This document shows, one piece after another, positions 1-5,738 of a stretch of DNA of 6,569 nt. The number at the start of each line of letters is the position of its first letter. Within the stretch, counting starts at the first letter, position 1. A program made the translations under genes and the position numbers. Under the pieces are notes generated by a model. That model was given only the letters and a program-made list of their open reading frames with translations. It did no database searches and was not told the DNA's origin. Source of the DNA: an uncultured Collinsella sp. (GTDB lineage: Bacteria; Actinomycetota; Coriobacteriia; Coriobacteriales; Coriobacteriaceae); the NCBI GenBank assembly GCA_900552425.1, contig URZR01000096.1, positions 1-6,569 on the forward strand, in the 5' to 3' direction.

Positions 1-2
1 AG

Positions 3-389
3 ATCGATGCCTCCGGCGGGGCGGTGTTCTTTGCCTCCGGGGTGTTCTATTACTTTCTGACCCAGCAGGTCCGGGAACTGGTGCGGGGGATGGCGGACGC
101 TTTCCCCGGCAGTGTGCTGGTCTTTGATGCTGCCAATCGGACGGCGGTAAAGATGATCGCAAAAACATGGCTTAAGACTGCAAAAATCAAGGATGTGGGG
201 GCATATTTTGCGGTTTCGGATGCCGCCAAGGAAATCGGCACGTGGGACAGCCGTCTGCAGGTCACAAGTCGCGGCTATATGCTGGGCTACAACGATTTGA
301 GAGACTCTTCTGTCAGCTGCTTTTTCCGGTTTCTCGCAAGGGTCGGTGACAACGGGATGAAAATGCAAATCGTGAAAATAAGTTTTTGA
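3..389 (+). CDS. Class I SAM-dependent methyltransferase, TcmP/LCM-like, C-terminal part
   Basis: The frame is open from the left edge and stops at TGA 387-389, giving 128 residues of a family usually near 270; the N-terminal SAM-binding half lies outside the window. The visible part has the family's order: a strand and helix reading ASGVFYYFLTQQVRELVRGM, then the strand SVLVFDAANR, a variable cap-like stretch, the helix AAKEIGTWDSRLQ, and a final strand MKMQIVKISF that closes the Rossmann-like sheet. These match the leucine carboxyl methyltransferase / TcmP group, whose bacterial members methylate mostly unknown small molecules or carboxylates. The enzyme should be cytosolic; the substrate cannot be read from the sequence. 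GTG at 24 is not the real start because the conserved fold continues upstream of it. The gene converges on guaA. The same frame continues with a protein-like stretch after the stop (see findings). Confidence 0.8.
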   Translation: MDASGGAVFFASGVFYYFLTQQVRELVRGMADAFPGSVLVFDAANRTAVKMIAKTWLKTAKIKDVGAYFAVSDAAKEIGTWDSRLQVTSRGYMLGYNDLRDSSVSCFFRFLARVGDNGMKMQIVKISF

Positions 390-475
390 GAGGCGAAAAC
401 GAAGCGCATTCACTTTGACGTCGAAGAAGACGGCTTTTACGGCGCATATTGGGCGTGCAAGGACACGCATACAGC

Positions 476-509
476 AGCGGGCACGGATTCAATTGAAACC
501 GTGCCCGCT
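476..509. terminator. Hairpin between convergent methyltransferase and guaA
   Basis: Perfect 11-bp arms AGCGGGCACGG (476-486) and CCGTGCCCGCT (499-509) flank a 12-nt loop. The loop holds the palindrome TTCAATTGAA, so three more pairs can form beyond one A-A mismatch. On the + strand an AT-rich stretch with short T runs follows (512-530). For guaA transcripts the same stretch gives the A-rich lead-in, and no U tract follows the stem. Position between two convergent stops fits a bidirectional terminator, better formed for the methyltransferase mRNA. Confidence 0.75.
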
Positions 510-531
510 ATCTGATACTATATTATTTTAT

Positions 532-545
532 CGAACGTATGTTCT
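532..545. promoter_or_regulatory. LexA/SOS-type box at the guaA 3' end
   Basis: CGAACGTATGTTCT fits the Gram-positive/actinobacterial SOS consensus CGAAC-RNRY-GTTCG at every position except the last base. It overlaps the guaA stop codon (TAG read on the minus strand at 546-544) and follows the terminator-like hairpin. No obvious promoter drives a gene from here: both neighbours end toward this spot. It could be a chance match, an orphan LexA site, or a relic of a lost gene. Confidence 0.3.
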
Positions 546-2142
546 ATTCCCACTCAATCGTCGCGGGCGGCTTGGACGTGATGTCGTAGCACACGCGGTT
601 GGCGCCGGGGACCTCGGCAACGATGCGGCCAGAGATGCGGGCCAGCACGTCGTAGGGCAGCTTGGCCCAGTCGGCGGTCATGGCATCGCTGGACTCGACG
701 GCGCGCAGGATGATCGGGCGCTGGTAGGTGCGCTCGTCACCCATAACGCCGACGGACTTGATGTCGGGCAGGACCGCAAAGTACTGCCAGCAGCTGTGCT
801 CGGAGTTGCGCTCGCCGGTCTGCTCAAACAGACGCTGGTTGTAGGCGTCGAGCTCCTCGCGCACGATAGCGTCGGCGTTCTTGAGGATCTCGAGCTTCTC
901 CTTGTCGACCGCACCGATGATGCGGATGGCAAGACCCGGACCCGGGAAAGGCTGACGGAACACGATGTGGCCCGGCAGGCCCAGCGCCAGACCAAGCGCG
1001 CGGACCTCGTCCTTAAAGAAGTGATCGAGCGGCTCGATGAGGTCGAAGTGCACGCCCTCGGGGAACGGGATCAGGTTGTGGTGGCTCTTGATGGTGGCCG
1101 TCTTGCCGCCCGTCTTGCGAGCGCCGGACTCGATGATGTCGGGGTAGATGGTGCCCTGAGCCAGATACTTGACCGGCTTGCCATCGGTCTCGAGCTGCTG
1201 CGCCACGGCGAAGAACTCTTTCCAGAACTGCGTACCGATGATGCGGCGCTTCTCCTCGGGCTCGGTCACGCCGGCCAAAAGCTCGGCATAACGGTCCTCG
1301 GCGTGGACGTGGATAAAGTCGACGTCAAACTGCTTGGTAAAGACCTCCTCCACCTGCTCGGGCTCGCCCTTGCGCAGCAGACCGTGGTTGATGAACACGC
1401 AGGTCATCTGCTTGCCCACGGCACGGGCGCCCAGGGCGGCCACGACGGAGGAGTCGACGCCACCGGACAGGGCCAGAATCACGCGGTCGTCGCCGACCTT
1501 CTCGCGGAACTCGGCCGTCATGGTCTCGACCAGGTTGTCCATGCTCCAGTTGGGCTCCAAGCCGCAGATCTCAAACAGGAAGTTGCTCAGCAGCTGCTGA
1601 CCGTACTCGGAGTGCTTGACCTCGGGGTGGAACTGCGTGGTGAAGATCTTGCGCTCGACGCACTCCATGGCGGCAACCGGGCACACGTCGGTGCTGGCGG
1701 TAACGGTAAAGCCCTCGGGCACCTCGGAAACGGCGTCGCGATGGCTCATCCACACGGTCTGCTCCATGGGCGTAGAGTTAAAAAGCTTGGCGCCGGCCGT
1801 GCGCGTGATGGTGGCGCGGCCGTACTCGCCCACCTCGGAGTGGCCGACCTTGCCGCCGAGCGTCACGGCCGTGATCTGATGGCCGTAGCAGAAGCCCAGG
1901 ACGGGAAGGCCCAGGTCAAAGATGGCAGGATCGATGGACGGAGCGTCCTCGGCGTACACGGAAGCCGGACCGCCGGAAAGGATGAGCGCAGAGGCGTTCA
2001 TCTCGCGAATCTCGTCGGCCGAGATGTCGCAGGGGACAATCTCGGAATACACGTTGAGGTCGCGGACGCGACGGGCAATGAGCTGACCGTACTGCGCACC
2101 AAAGTCGAGTACGAGGACCTTTGCGGAAGCCTTTTGATCCAT
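544..2142 (-). CDS. guaA: GMP synthase (glutamine-hydrolysing)
   Basis: Converts XMP, ATP and glutamine to GMP, the last step of de novo guanine nucleotide synthesis in the cytosol. The protein is 532 residues, close to the 525 of the E. coli enzyme. The N-terminal class I glutamine amidotransferase domain (about 8-190) starts with VLDFGAQYGQLIARRVRDL and has the nucleophile Cys85 in GFCYGH and the His172/Glu174 pair in QFHPEV. The ATP pyrophosphatase domain follows, with P-loop SGGVDS at 226-231. The C-terminal dimerisation domain carries RQPFPGPGLAIRI (396-408) and ends in the hallmark KPPATIEWE. ATG at 2142-2140 is chosen because MDQKASAKVLVLDFG begins at the usual point and AGAGGGGG lies just upstream. 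An earlier in-frame start at 2178 would add 12 unconserved residues before that ribosome site. All catalytic residues are intact. Transcribed away from ansA, convergent with the methyltransferase. Confidence 0.98.
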   Translation of the reverse strand: MDQKASAKVLVLDFGAQYGQLIARRVRDLNVYSEIVPCDISADEIREMNASALILSGGPASVYAEDAPSIDPAIFDLGLPVLGFCYGHQITAVTLGGKVGHSEVGEYGRATITRTAGAKLFNSTPMEQTVWMSHRDAVSEVPEGFTVTASTDVCPVAAMECVERKIFTTQFHPEVKHSEYGQQLLSNFLFEICGLEPNWSMDNLVETMTAEFREKVGDDRVILALSGGVDSSVVAALGARAVGKQMTCVFINHGLLRKGEPEQVEEVFTKQFDVDFIHVHAEDRYAELLAGVTEPEEKRRIIGTQFWKEFFAVAQQLETDGKPVKYLAQGTIYPDIIESGARKTGGKTATIKSHHNLIPFPEGVHFDLIEPLDHFFKDEVRALGLALGLPGHIVFRQPFPGPGLAIRIIGAVDKEKLEILKNADAIVREELDAYNQRLFEQTGERNSEHSCWQYFAVLPDIKSVGVMGDERTYQRPIILRAVESSDAMTADWAKLPYDVLARISGRIVAEVPGANRVCYDITSKPPATIEWE

Positions 2143-2207
2143 GGTTCCCCCTCTTGTTGGCGGGGAGCCGGTGCCCACCCGCGTGAATGAACGAAAATAA
2201 CCTCCAT

Positions 2208-2222
2208 AGTGTACACGTTATA
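2208..2222 (-). promoter_or_regulatory. guaA: Candidate guaA promoter -10 region
   Basis: On the minus strand, TATAAC (2222-2217, five of six matches to TATAAT) and the overlapping alternative TACACT (2213-2208) lie about 70 nt upstream of the guaA start. Neither has a recognisable -35 at 16-18 nt, so the promoter is weak by sequence or needs an activator. The 8-bp palindrome GTGTACAC (2209-2216) sits across it. The leader can form a short GCGGG/CCCGC hairpin (2160-2182) just before the ribosome site. I see no purine riboswitch. Confidence 0.3.
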
Positions 2223-2298
2223 TGGGGTTTCTCGTCCCTCGCAGCCATCAGCGCACGGCAAACGCACGACCAGGGCCCCTATTTGACGGCAATTGAAG

Positions 2299-2337
2299 TG
2301 TTACCAAACGTTACAGATGATGTAATACGTTTGAACA
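2299..2337. promoter_or_regulatory. Gapped dyad upstream of ansA, possible operator
   Basis: TGTTACCAAACGTTAC (2299-2314) is followed after 7 nt by GTAATACGTTTGAACA (2322-2337). The reverse complement of the right arm is TGTTCAAACGTATTAC, so both arms share TGTT, AAACGT and TAC in order, with small length differences between the blocks. The right arm covers the candidate -35 of ansA, a position suited to a repressor. The core AAACGT/ACGTTT also occurs in the palindrome at 3694-3717. Confidence 0.35.
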
Positions 2338-2358
2338 TTGGACGCCCTGTGCCACAAT
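2331..2358 (+). promoter_or_regulatory. ansA: Candidate ansA promoter
   Basis: TTGAAC (2331-2336) and CACAAT (2353-2358) are spaced by 16 nt. The -10 is preceded by TGC, giving an extended -10 pattern. Transcription would start near 2365, leaving a leader of about 45 nt with a small hairpin, CCGCC (2373-2377) with GGCGG (2383-2387). An upstream TTGACG at 2283-2288 has no -10 at proper spacing and is less likely. Confidence 0.4.
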
Positions 2359-2409
2359 ACTGCCGAACGACTCCGCCTCTGCGGCGGCAAATACGATAGG
2401 AATACCAGC

Positions 2410-3423
2410 ATGAAGCGCATCCTTCTCATCGCCACGGGCGGCACCATCGCATCGACCGAGGACGGCAACGGCCTCTCCCCCGCCCTGACCGGTGAGGAGC
2501 TCGCCCAGAGCGTCCCCGAGATCTCGGGCCTCTGCGAGCTCGACGTCGTGCAGCCCATGAACATCGACAGCACCAATATGCGCCCCAGTGACTGGATGCG
2601 TATCCGCGACGTCATCGTCGAGGGCTATGCCGACCACGACGGCTTCGTGATTCTGCACGGCACCGACACCATGAGCTACACCGCGGCAGCGCTTTCCTAC
2701 CTGATTCAGGACAGCCCCAAGCCTATCGTGCTCACCGGCTCGCAAAAGCCCATGGGCAATCCCTTTACCGACGCCAAGCTCAACCTGTACCAGAGCCTGC
2801 TCTATGCGCTCGACGAACACTCGCACGACGTCTCGATCGTGTTTGGCGGCGTAGCCATTGCCGGCACGCGCGCCCGCAAACAGCGCACCATGAGCTTTAA
2901 CGCGTTCATTAGCGTCAACTATCCGCCCATCGCCTATATCCGCAACGACCGCATCGTGCGCAACGGGCTTCACGGCACGCATCAGGGCGAAAACCCGGCG
3001 CGTTTCTACGACAGCATCGACCCGCGCGTATTTGTACTCAAGCTTACGCCCGGCGTAAACCCGGGCATTCTCGACGCCCTTGCCAATAGCTACGACGCCG
3101 TGATTCTGGAGACCTTTGGCATTGGCGGTATCCCCGAGTTTGGCGAGTCCGGCGAGTCATTCCAAGAGACAATTTTCCGCTGGGTCGATTCAGGCCGCAC
3201 CGTCGTTATGACCACGCAGGTTCCCGAAGAGGGCCTCGATCTGGGCGTTTATGAGGTCGGCCGTGCTTACGTCGATCATCCGGGCATTCTGCGCGGCGAC
3301 GACATGACCACCGAAACGCTCGTGGCCAAGACCATGTGGGCACTCGGCCAGTCACGTGATGCGGCCGAGATTCAGCGCCTGTTCTACAGCCAAGTCAACC
3401 ACGACCGCATCCCGATGGCGTAA
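2410..3423 (+). CDS. ansA: L-asparaginase, cytoplasmic type I
   Basis: Hydrolyses L-asparagine to aspartate and ammonia. The 337 residues match the roughly 338 of E. coli AnsA. The N-terminal motif ATGGTIAS supplies the nucleophile Thr12. The second motif HGTDTMSYTAAALSYL holds the Thr85-Asp86 pair, and Lys157 in RARKQRTMSF aligns with the conserved catalytic lysine. The smaller C-terminal domain (about 200-337) includes LKLTPGVNPGIL and the LETFGIGGIPE segment, typical of the family. There is no signal peptide, so the enzyme should be cytosolic and serve nitrogen and aspartate supply rather than periplasmic scavenging. ATG 2410 is set by AGGA at 2398-2401, eight nt upstream; the in-frame TTG at 2338 would put promoter sequence into the protein. 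It is divergent from guaA and converges on the XRE gene with a 22-nt gap and no visible terminator. Confidence 0.95.
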   Translation: MKRILLIATGGTIASTEDGNGLSPALTGEELAQSVPEISGLCELDVVQPMNIDSTNMRPSDWMRIRDVIVEGYADHDGFVILHGTDTMSYTAAALSYLIQDSPKPIVLTGSQKPMGNPFTDAKLNLYQSLLYALDEHSHDVSIVFGGVAIAGTRARKQRTMSFNAFISVNYPPIAYIRNDRIVRNGLHGTHQGENPARFYDSIDPRVFVLKLTPGVNPGILDALANSYDAVILETFGIGGIPEFGESGESFQETIFRWVDSGRTVVMTTQVPEEGLDLGVYEVGRAYVDHPGILRGDDMTTETLVAKTMWALGQSRDAAEIQRLFYSQVNHDRIPMA

Positions 3424-3445
3424 TTCAGTTGTCGACGGGTATCCC

Positions 3446-3664
3446 CTATTCAATGCCCTCGAGAAGCTCTGACACCGTCATGCCGAGTGCGGGCGCGATC
3501 TTAAATAGAACCTTGAGCGTGAAATTTGCCGTCCCATCTTCGATTCGGTCGAGGTAGGGTCGGCTGATTCCTGTCGCCACACAAAAATCAACCTTGGAGA
3601 TACCAAGTGCCTTGCGCGTCCGCTCAACTCGCTCGCCAAGAATCTGTTTCGCATGTTCATTCAT
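3446..3664 (-). CDS. Small XRE-family transcriptional regulator
   Basis: A 72-residue protein made almost entirely of one Cro/C1-type helix-turn-helix domain: helix 1 around 6-20 (KQILGERVERTRKAL), helix 2 around 23-32 (SKVDFCVATG), recognition helix around 34-44 (SRPYLDRIEDG), and closing helices ending in MTVSELLEGIE. There is no sensor or enzymatic domain, so it probably works as a dimeric DNA-binding repressor, like a plasmid, phage or antitoxin Cro protein. ATG 3664-3662 is preferred since the domain starts there; TTG at 3688 would add eight residues. Neither has a good Shine-Dalgarno site. It is divergent from the cysteine-rich gene at 3741, and the 24-bp palindrome in the shared promoter is its obvious candidate operator and would make it autoregulated. 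Base composition looks less GC-rich than in ansA or guaA, a hint of separate origin. Confidence 0.85.
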   Translation of the reverse strand: MNEHAKQILGERVERTRKALGISKVDFCVATGISRPYLDRIEDGTANFTLKVLFKIAPALGMTVSELLEGIE

Positions 3665-3693
3665 GCAGACGAGTTTGAAATGGAGCAAAACAG

Positions 3694-3717
3694 AAACGTA
3701 AACTATAGTTTACGTTT
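3694..3717. promoter_or_regulatory. Perfect 24-bp palindrome, divergent operator/promoter
   Basis: AAACGTAAACTA (3694-3705) is followed directly by its exact reverse complement (3706-3717), centred in the 77 nt between the XRE start and the start at 3741. Because the centre is symmetric, TATAGT, a five-of-six -10 match, reads on both strands (+ 3704-3709, - 3707-3702). A repressor dimer bound here would block both genes at once. -35 boxes are poor on both sides. The length and perfection suit an XRE-type dimer with 12-bp half-sites. Confidence 0.7.
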
Positions 3718-3740
3718 TGCCGAATATACAGGAGTTTTCT

Positions 3741-4130
3741 ATGTCGGCTTGCTCGATTTGCATGCGTCAGAAATCACGTTGCGCAGACGGCGCGCAGCCT
3801 AAGCTTGTCGTCGTTGAGGCCGAAAACCTTTCCCCGGACGAACGAACGGCCTTTGCGTTGCTATCGAGCCGTGTTGCGACCGCACTGCTCCCCGACCCGG
3901 CGAGAGGCGAGCTCGTCTCTCAATGCCGAACGCACGGCTGCACCCTTGACCAGGCCGTAGTAATTGCAACAAGCCAGCGTGGCCTGCCCCTTCTCTTGGA
4001 AGCCGGTATCGCGCTCTGCCTTCGCGGCGCCGGATACGAAAACGAGGCCGCCGCCGACATGGTATTTAAACCACGATCGAGCGGCGGCCTCGCAGCAGCC
4101 ATTGAATATGCGTGCAGGCTCGTTGCCTAA
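3741..4130 (+). CDS. Small cysteine-rich protein resembling a catalytically dead HAD domain
   Basis: A 129-residue protein started by ATG 3741 with AGGAG at 3730-3734, a clear ribosome site six nt upstream. I do not recognise a named family. The N-terminus has Cys4, Cys7 and Cys14 in SACSICMRQKSRC, and Cys62 and Cys67 sit in SQCRTHGC; seven cysteines in all suggest metal binding or redox sensitivity. Residues 21-129 follow a capless HAD plan. KLVVVEAENLSPDE sits where motif I (hhhhDxDGTL) would be, but with E26-A-E28. VVIATSQRGLPLLLEAGIAL sits where motif IV (GDSxNDLPML) would be, but lacks the acidic residues. AADMVFKPRSSGGLAAAIEY resembles the C-terminal end of Cof/KdsC-like HADs or P-type ATPase P-domains. 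If the comparison holds it cannot be a normal Mg-dependent phosphatase and may be a binding or regulatory protein. It shares a palindromic promoter with the XRE gene and converges on the DUF1648 gene with a 9-nt gap. Confidence 0.7.
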   Translation: MSACSICMRQKSRCADGAQPKLVVVEAENLSPDERTAFALLSSRVATALLPDPARGELVSQCRTHGCTLDQAVVIATSQRGLPLLLEAGIALCLRGAGYENEAAADMVFKPRSSGGLAAAIEYACRLVA

Positions 4131-4139
4131 AAGGACAAG

Positions 4140-4523
4140 CTAGAAACCAAATCCAAAGCCCGTTCCGGTAATCGCCGAGTACATAAAGTAAACGTTGATC
4201 ACGTTGAGAAACACACCCGTGATGCAACCGTTGCGCAGGTAGCGCTCGCACACGATGCGCGCCATGGCGGCGGAGTCCTCATTGTTCTTGGCTTGGCGTC
4301 CTGCCGTAAAGTACGTCGCCACGCTCAGCAGCAGATTGAGCACCGGCAGGGCCAGCAGCTCGTAGCTCTTGCCCCAGCGCGTAACCTCGCCGGCGGCATT
4401 AAACTTTGTTGCCACTTCGGGACCAATGTTGGGGATCACAAACGCCGCTATCACCAGCGGAATCACCGCAAGTACGAGCAGTGCAATACCCATGTAGCCG
4501 GCTTTTTTGCCATATTTAAACAT
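4140..4523 (-). CDS. DUF1648 (SdpI-like) small membrane protein
   Basis: A 127-residue protein with three hydrophobic segments, about 10-31, 54-73 and 99-118. The loop after the first segment, IPNIGPEVATKFNAAGEVTRWGKSYELLALP (30-60), has the DUF1648 pattern: proline, then FNAAGEV, then RWG before the second segment. In longer relatives such as SdpI this domain accompanies immunity or signalling roles in the membrane; the role of short forms is unknown and I assign none here. The C-terminus is an unusual glycine-phenylalanine run, GTGFGFGF. The start ATG 4523-4521 lies 11 nt after the ychF stop, and its likely ribosome site AAGGG overlaps that stop, so it is probably translated from the ychF mRNA. 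No terminator is visible between its stop and the convergent gene at 4130. Confidence 0.85.
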   Translation of the reverse strand: MFKYGKKAGYMGIALLVLAVIPLVIAAFVIPNIGPEVATKFNAAGEVTRWGKSYELLALPVLNLLLSVATYFTAGRQAKNNEDSAAMARIVCERYLRNGCITGVFLNVINVYFMYSAITGTGFGFGF

Positions 4524-4534
4524 GCGCGTCGCCC

Positions 4535-5611
4535 TTACACGTTAAAGCGGAAGTGCACGACGTCGCCATCGGCCATGACATAGTCCTTGCCCTCGATGCG
4601 CAGCTTGCCGGCAGCCTTGGCGCCCTGCTCGCCGCCGAGCTCGATGTAGTCGTCGTAGCCAATGACCTCGGCCTTAATAAAGCCGCGCTCAAAGTCGGTG
4701 TGGATGACACCGGCGGCCTGCGGGGCGGTCGCGCCCTGACGCACCGTCCAGGCCTTGACCTCCATCTCGCCAGCCGTAAAGAACGACTGCAGGCCAAGCA
4801 GCTTGTAGGCGGCCTGCGCGAGCACGTCCAGGCCGGGCTGCTCCAGGCCCAAGCTCTCCAGATAGTCGGCCGCATCCTCGGGATCGAGCTCGGAAAGCTC
4901 GGCCTCGATCTTGGCACAGATGGGCAACGGCTTGACACCGTCGATGGGCGCCAGGTCCTCGTTGAGCATGTCCTCGTCTACGTTGGCCACATACAGGATG
5001 GGCTTCATAGTGAGCAGGAACAGGCCCTTGGCGGCGGCGCGCTCCTCGTCGGTCATCTCCATGGACGCGGCACGCTTACCCTCGTTGAGCCAGGCGAGTA
5101 GGCGCTTGGCAACCTCAAACTTGGGCATGAGCTCCTTGTCGCGCTTAGCCTCCTTCTCGAGTTTGGGCAGCTGCTTCTCGAGCGTGCCCATATCGGCCAG
5201 GATGAGCTCGGTCATGATGGTGTCGGCATCGCCGGCGGGGTCGACGAACTCGCCGGTGCGGCCCACCTCGCGCATAACGTTGGGGTCCTTAAAGTAGCGC
5301 ACGACCTCGCAGATGGCGTCGGTCTCGCGGATGTTTGCCAAGAACTGGTTGCCCAGGCCCTCGCCCTCGTTAGCGCCCTTCACCAGACCTGCGATGTCGA
5401 CGAACTCGACCGTCGCCGGCACAATGCGGCCCGGGTTGACGATGTCGGCGAGCTTTTGCAGGCGGCTATCGGGCACATCGACGATACCCACGTTGGGGTC
5501 GATCGTGGCAAACGGGTAGTTGGCGGCAAGGCCGGTCTTTTTGGTAAGCGCGGTGAACAGCGTCGACTTGCCCACATTGGGCAGGCCCACGATACCGATG
5601 GAAAGGGACAC
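4535..5611 (-). CDS. ychF: Redox-regulated ATPase YchF (Obg-family, OLA1-type)
   Basis: A 358-residue protein; E. coli YchF has 363. It is a ribosome-associated P-loop ATPase of the TRAFAC/Obg group, linked in other bacteria to translation and oxidative-stress control. G1 is GLPNVGKS (9-16), G3 is DIAGL (72-76), and the G4 position reads NVDE (210-213) rather than NKxD, the family's known shift from GTP to ATP. A charged helical segment lies about 140-200. A TGS domain spans about 275-357, with FFTAGEMEVKAWTVRQGATA, APQAAG, HTDFERGF and the closing DGDVVHFRFNV. GTG 5611-5609 is chosen because it yields MSLSIGIVGLPNVG, the standard N-terminus, with AAAGGAG five nt upstream. An ATG at 5646 would add 12 residues and bury that ribosome site. 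All nucleotide-binding motifs are intact. It is followed 11 nt later by the DUF1648 gene. Confidence 0.96.
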   Translation of the reverse strand: MSLSIGIVGLPNVGKSTLFTALTKKTGLAANYPFATIDPNVGIVDVPDSRLQKLADIVNPGRIVPATVEFVDIAGLVKGANEGEGLGNQFLANIRETDAICEVVRYFKDPNVMREVGRTGEFVDPAGDADTIMTELILADMGTLEKQLPKLEKEAKRDKELMPKFEVAKRLLAWLNEGKRAASMEMTDEERAAAKGLFLLTMKPILYVANVDEDMLNEDLAPIDGVKPLPICAKIEAELSELDPEDAADYLESLGLEQPGLDVLAQAAYKLLGLQSFFTAGEMEVKAWTVRQGATAPQAAGVIHTDFERGFIKAEVIGYDDYIELGGEQGAKAAGKLRIEGKDYVMADGDVVHFRFNV

Positions 5612-5648
5612 GACAGCTCCTTTTGGTACAGGTACTTCAAACTGCATT

Positions 5649-5654
5649 AGTATA
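5649..5654 (-). promoter_or_regulatory. ychF: Candidate -10 element for ychF
   Basis: Read on the minus strand this is TATACT, five of six matches to TATAAT. It lies 37 nt upstream of the GTG start, giving a leader of about 30 nt with the ribosome site. The -35 position falls inside the GC-rich hairpin at 5655-5698 and shows no TTGACA-like sequence, so the call is tentative. Confidence 0.3.
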
Positions 5655-5698
5655 GCGCCGCCGCAGCATCCGGGCGAATCCGGACACCGCGGCGGCGC
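5655..5698 (-). terminator. GC-rich nested hairpin between the GH4 gene and ychF
   Basis: Perfect 10-bp arms GCGCCGCCGC (5655-5664) and GCGGCGGCGC (5689-5698) enclose a second stem TCCGG/CCGGA (5669-5673, 5680-5684) with a 6-nt loop. It begins about 40 nt after the glucosidase stop and precedes the ychF start, the right place to end the upstream transcript. No U tract follows on the minus strand; TATACT follows at once instead. It may be a weak or Rho-assisted terminator or an mRNA-stabilising structure. Confidence 0.5.
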
Positions 5699-5738
5699 AA
5701 ATGAAGCAGAGATGCGTGAGGGTTCGAGACAGTAGTCC

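Noticed and set aside
415..2190. A 591-codon open frame on the + strand opposite guaA
   Set aside because: It is the antisense shadow of guaA in GC-rich codons: composition is skewed to Leu, Gly, Ala, His and Asp with no domain, and it runs through the terminator hairpin. guaA on the other strand has every catalytic motif.
2143..2222. A purine riboswitch in the guaA leader
   Set aside because: The leader is short, holds only a 5-bp hairpin, and shows no three-way junction or conserved riboswitch loops.
2283..2288. TTGACG as the ansA -35
   Set aside because: Good -35 match, but nothing like TATAAT lies 16-18 nt downstream; the TTGAAC/CACAAT pair with extended TG is better placed.
2187..2399. 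A 70-codon + frame in the guaA-ansA gap
   Set aside because: It starts without a ribosome site, crosses both candidate promoters and the dyad, and has no recognisable domain.
4553..5101. A 182-codon open frame on the + strand opposite ychF
   Set aside because: Low-complexity Leu/Gly/Ala/Asp-rich antisense reading with no motif; the ychF TGS domain on the minus strand explains the conservation.
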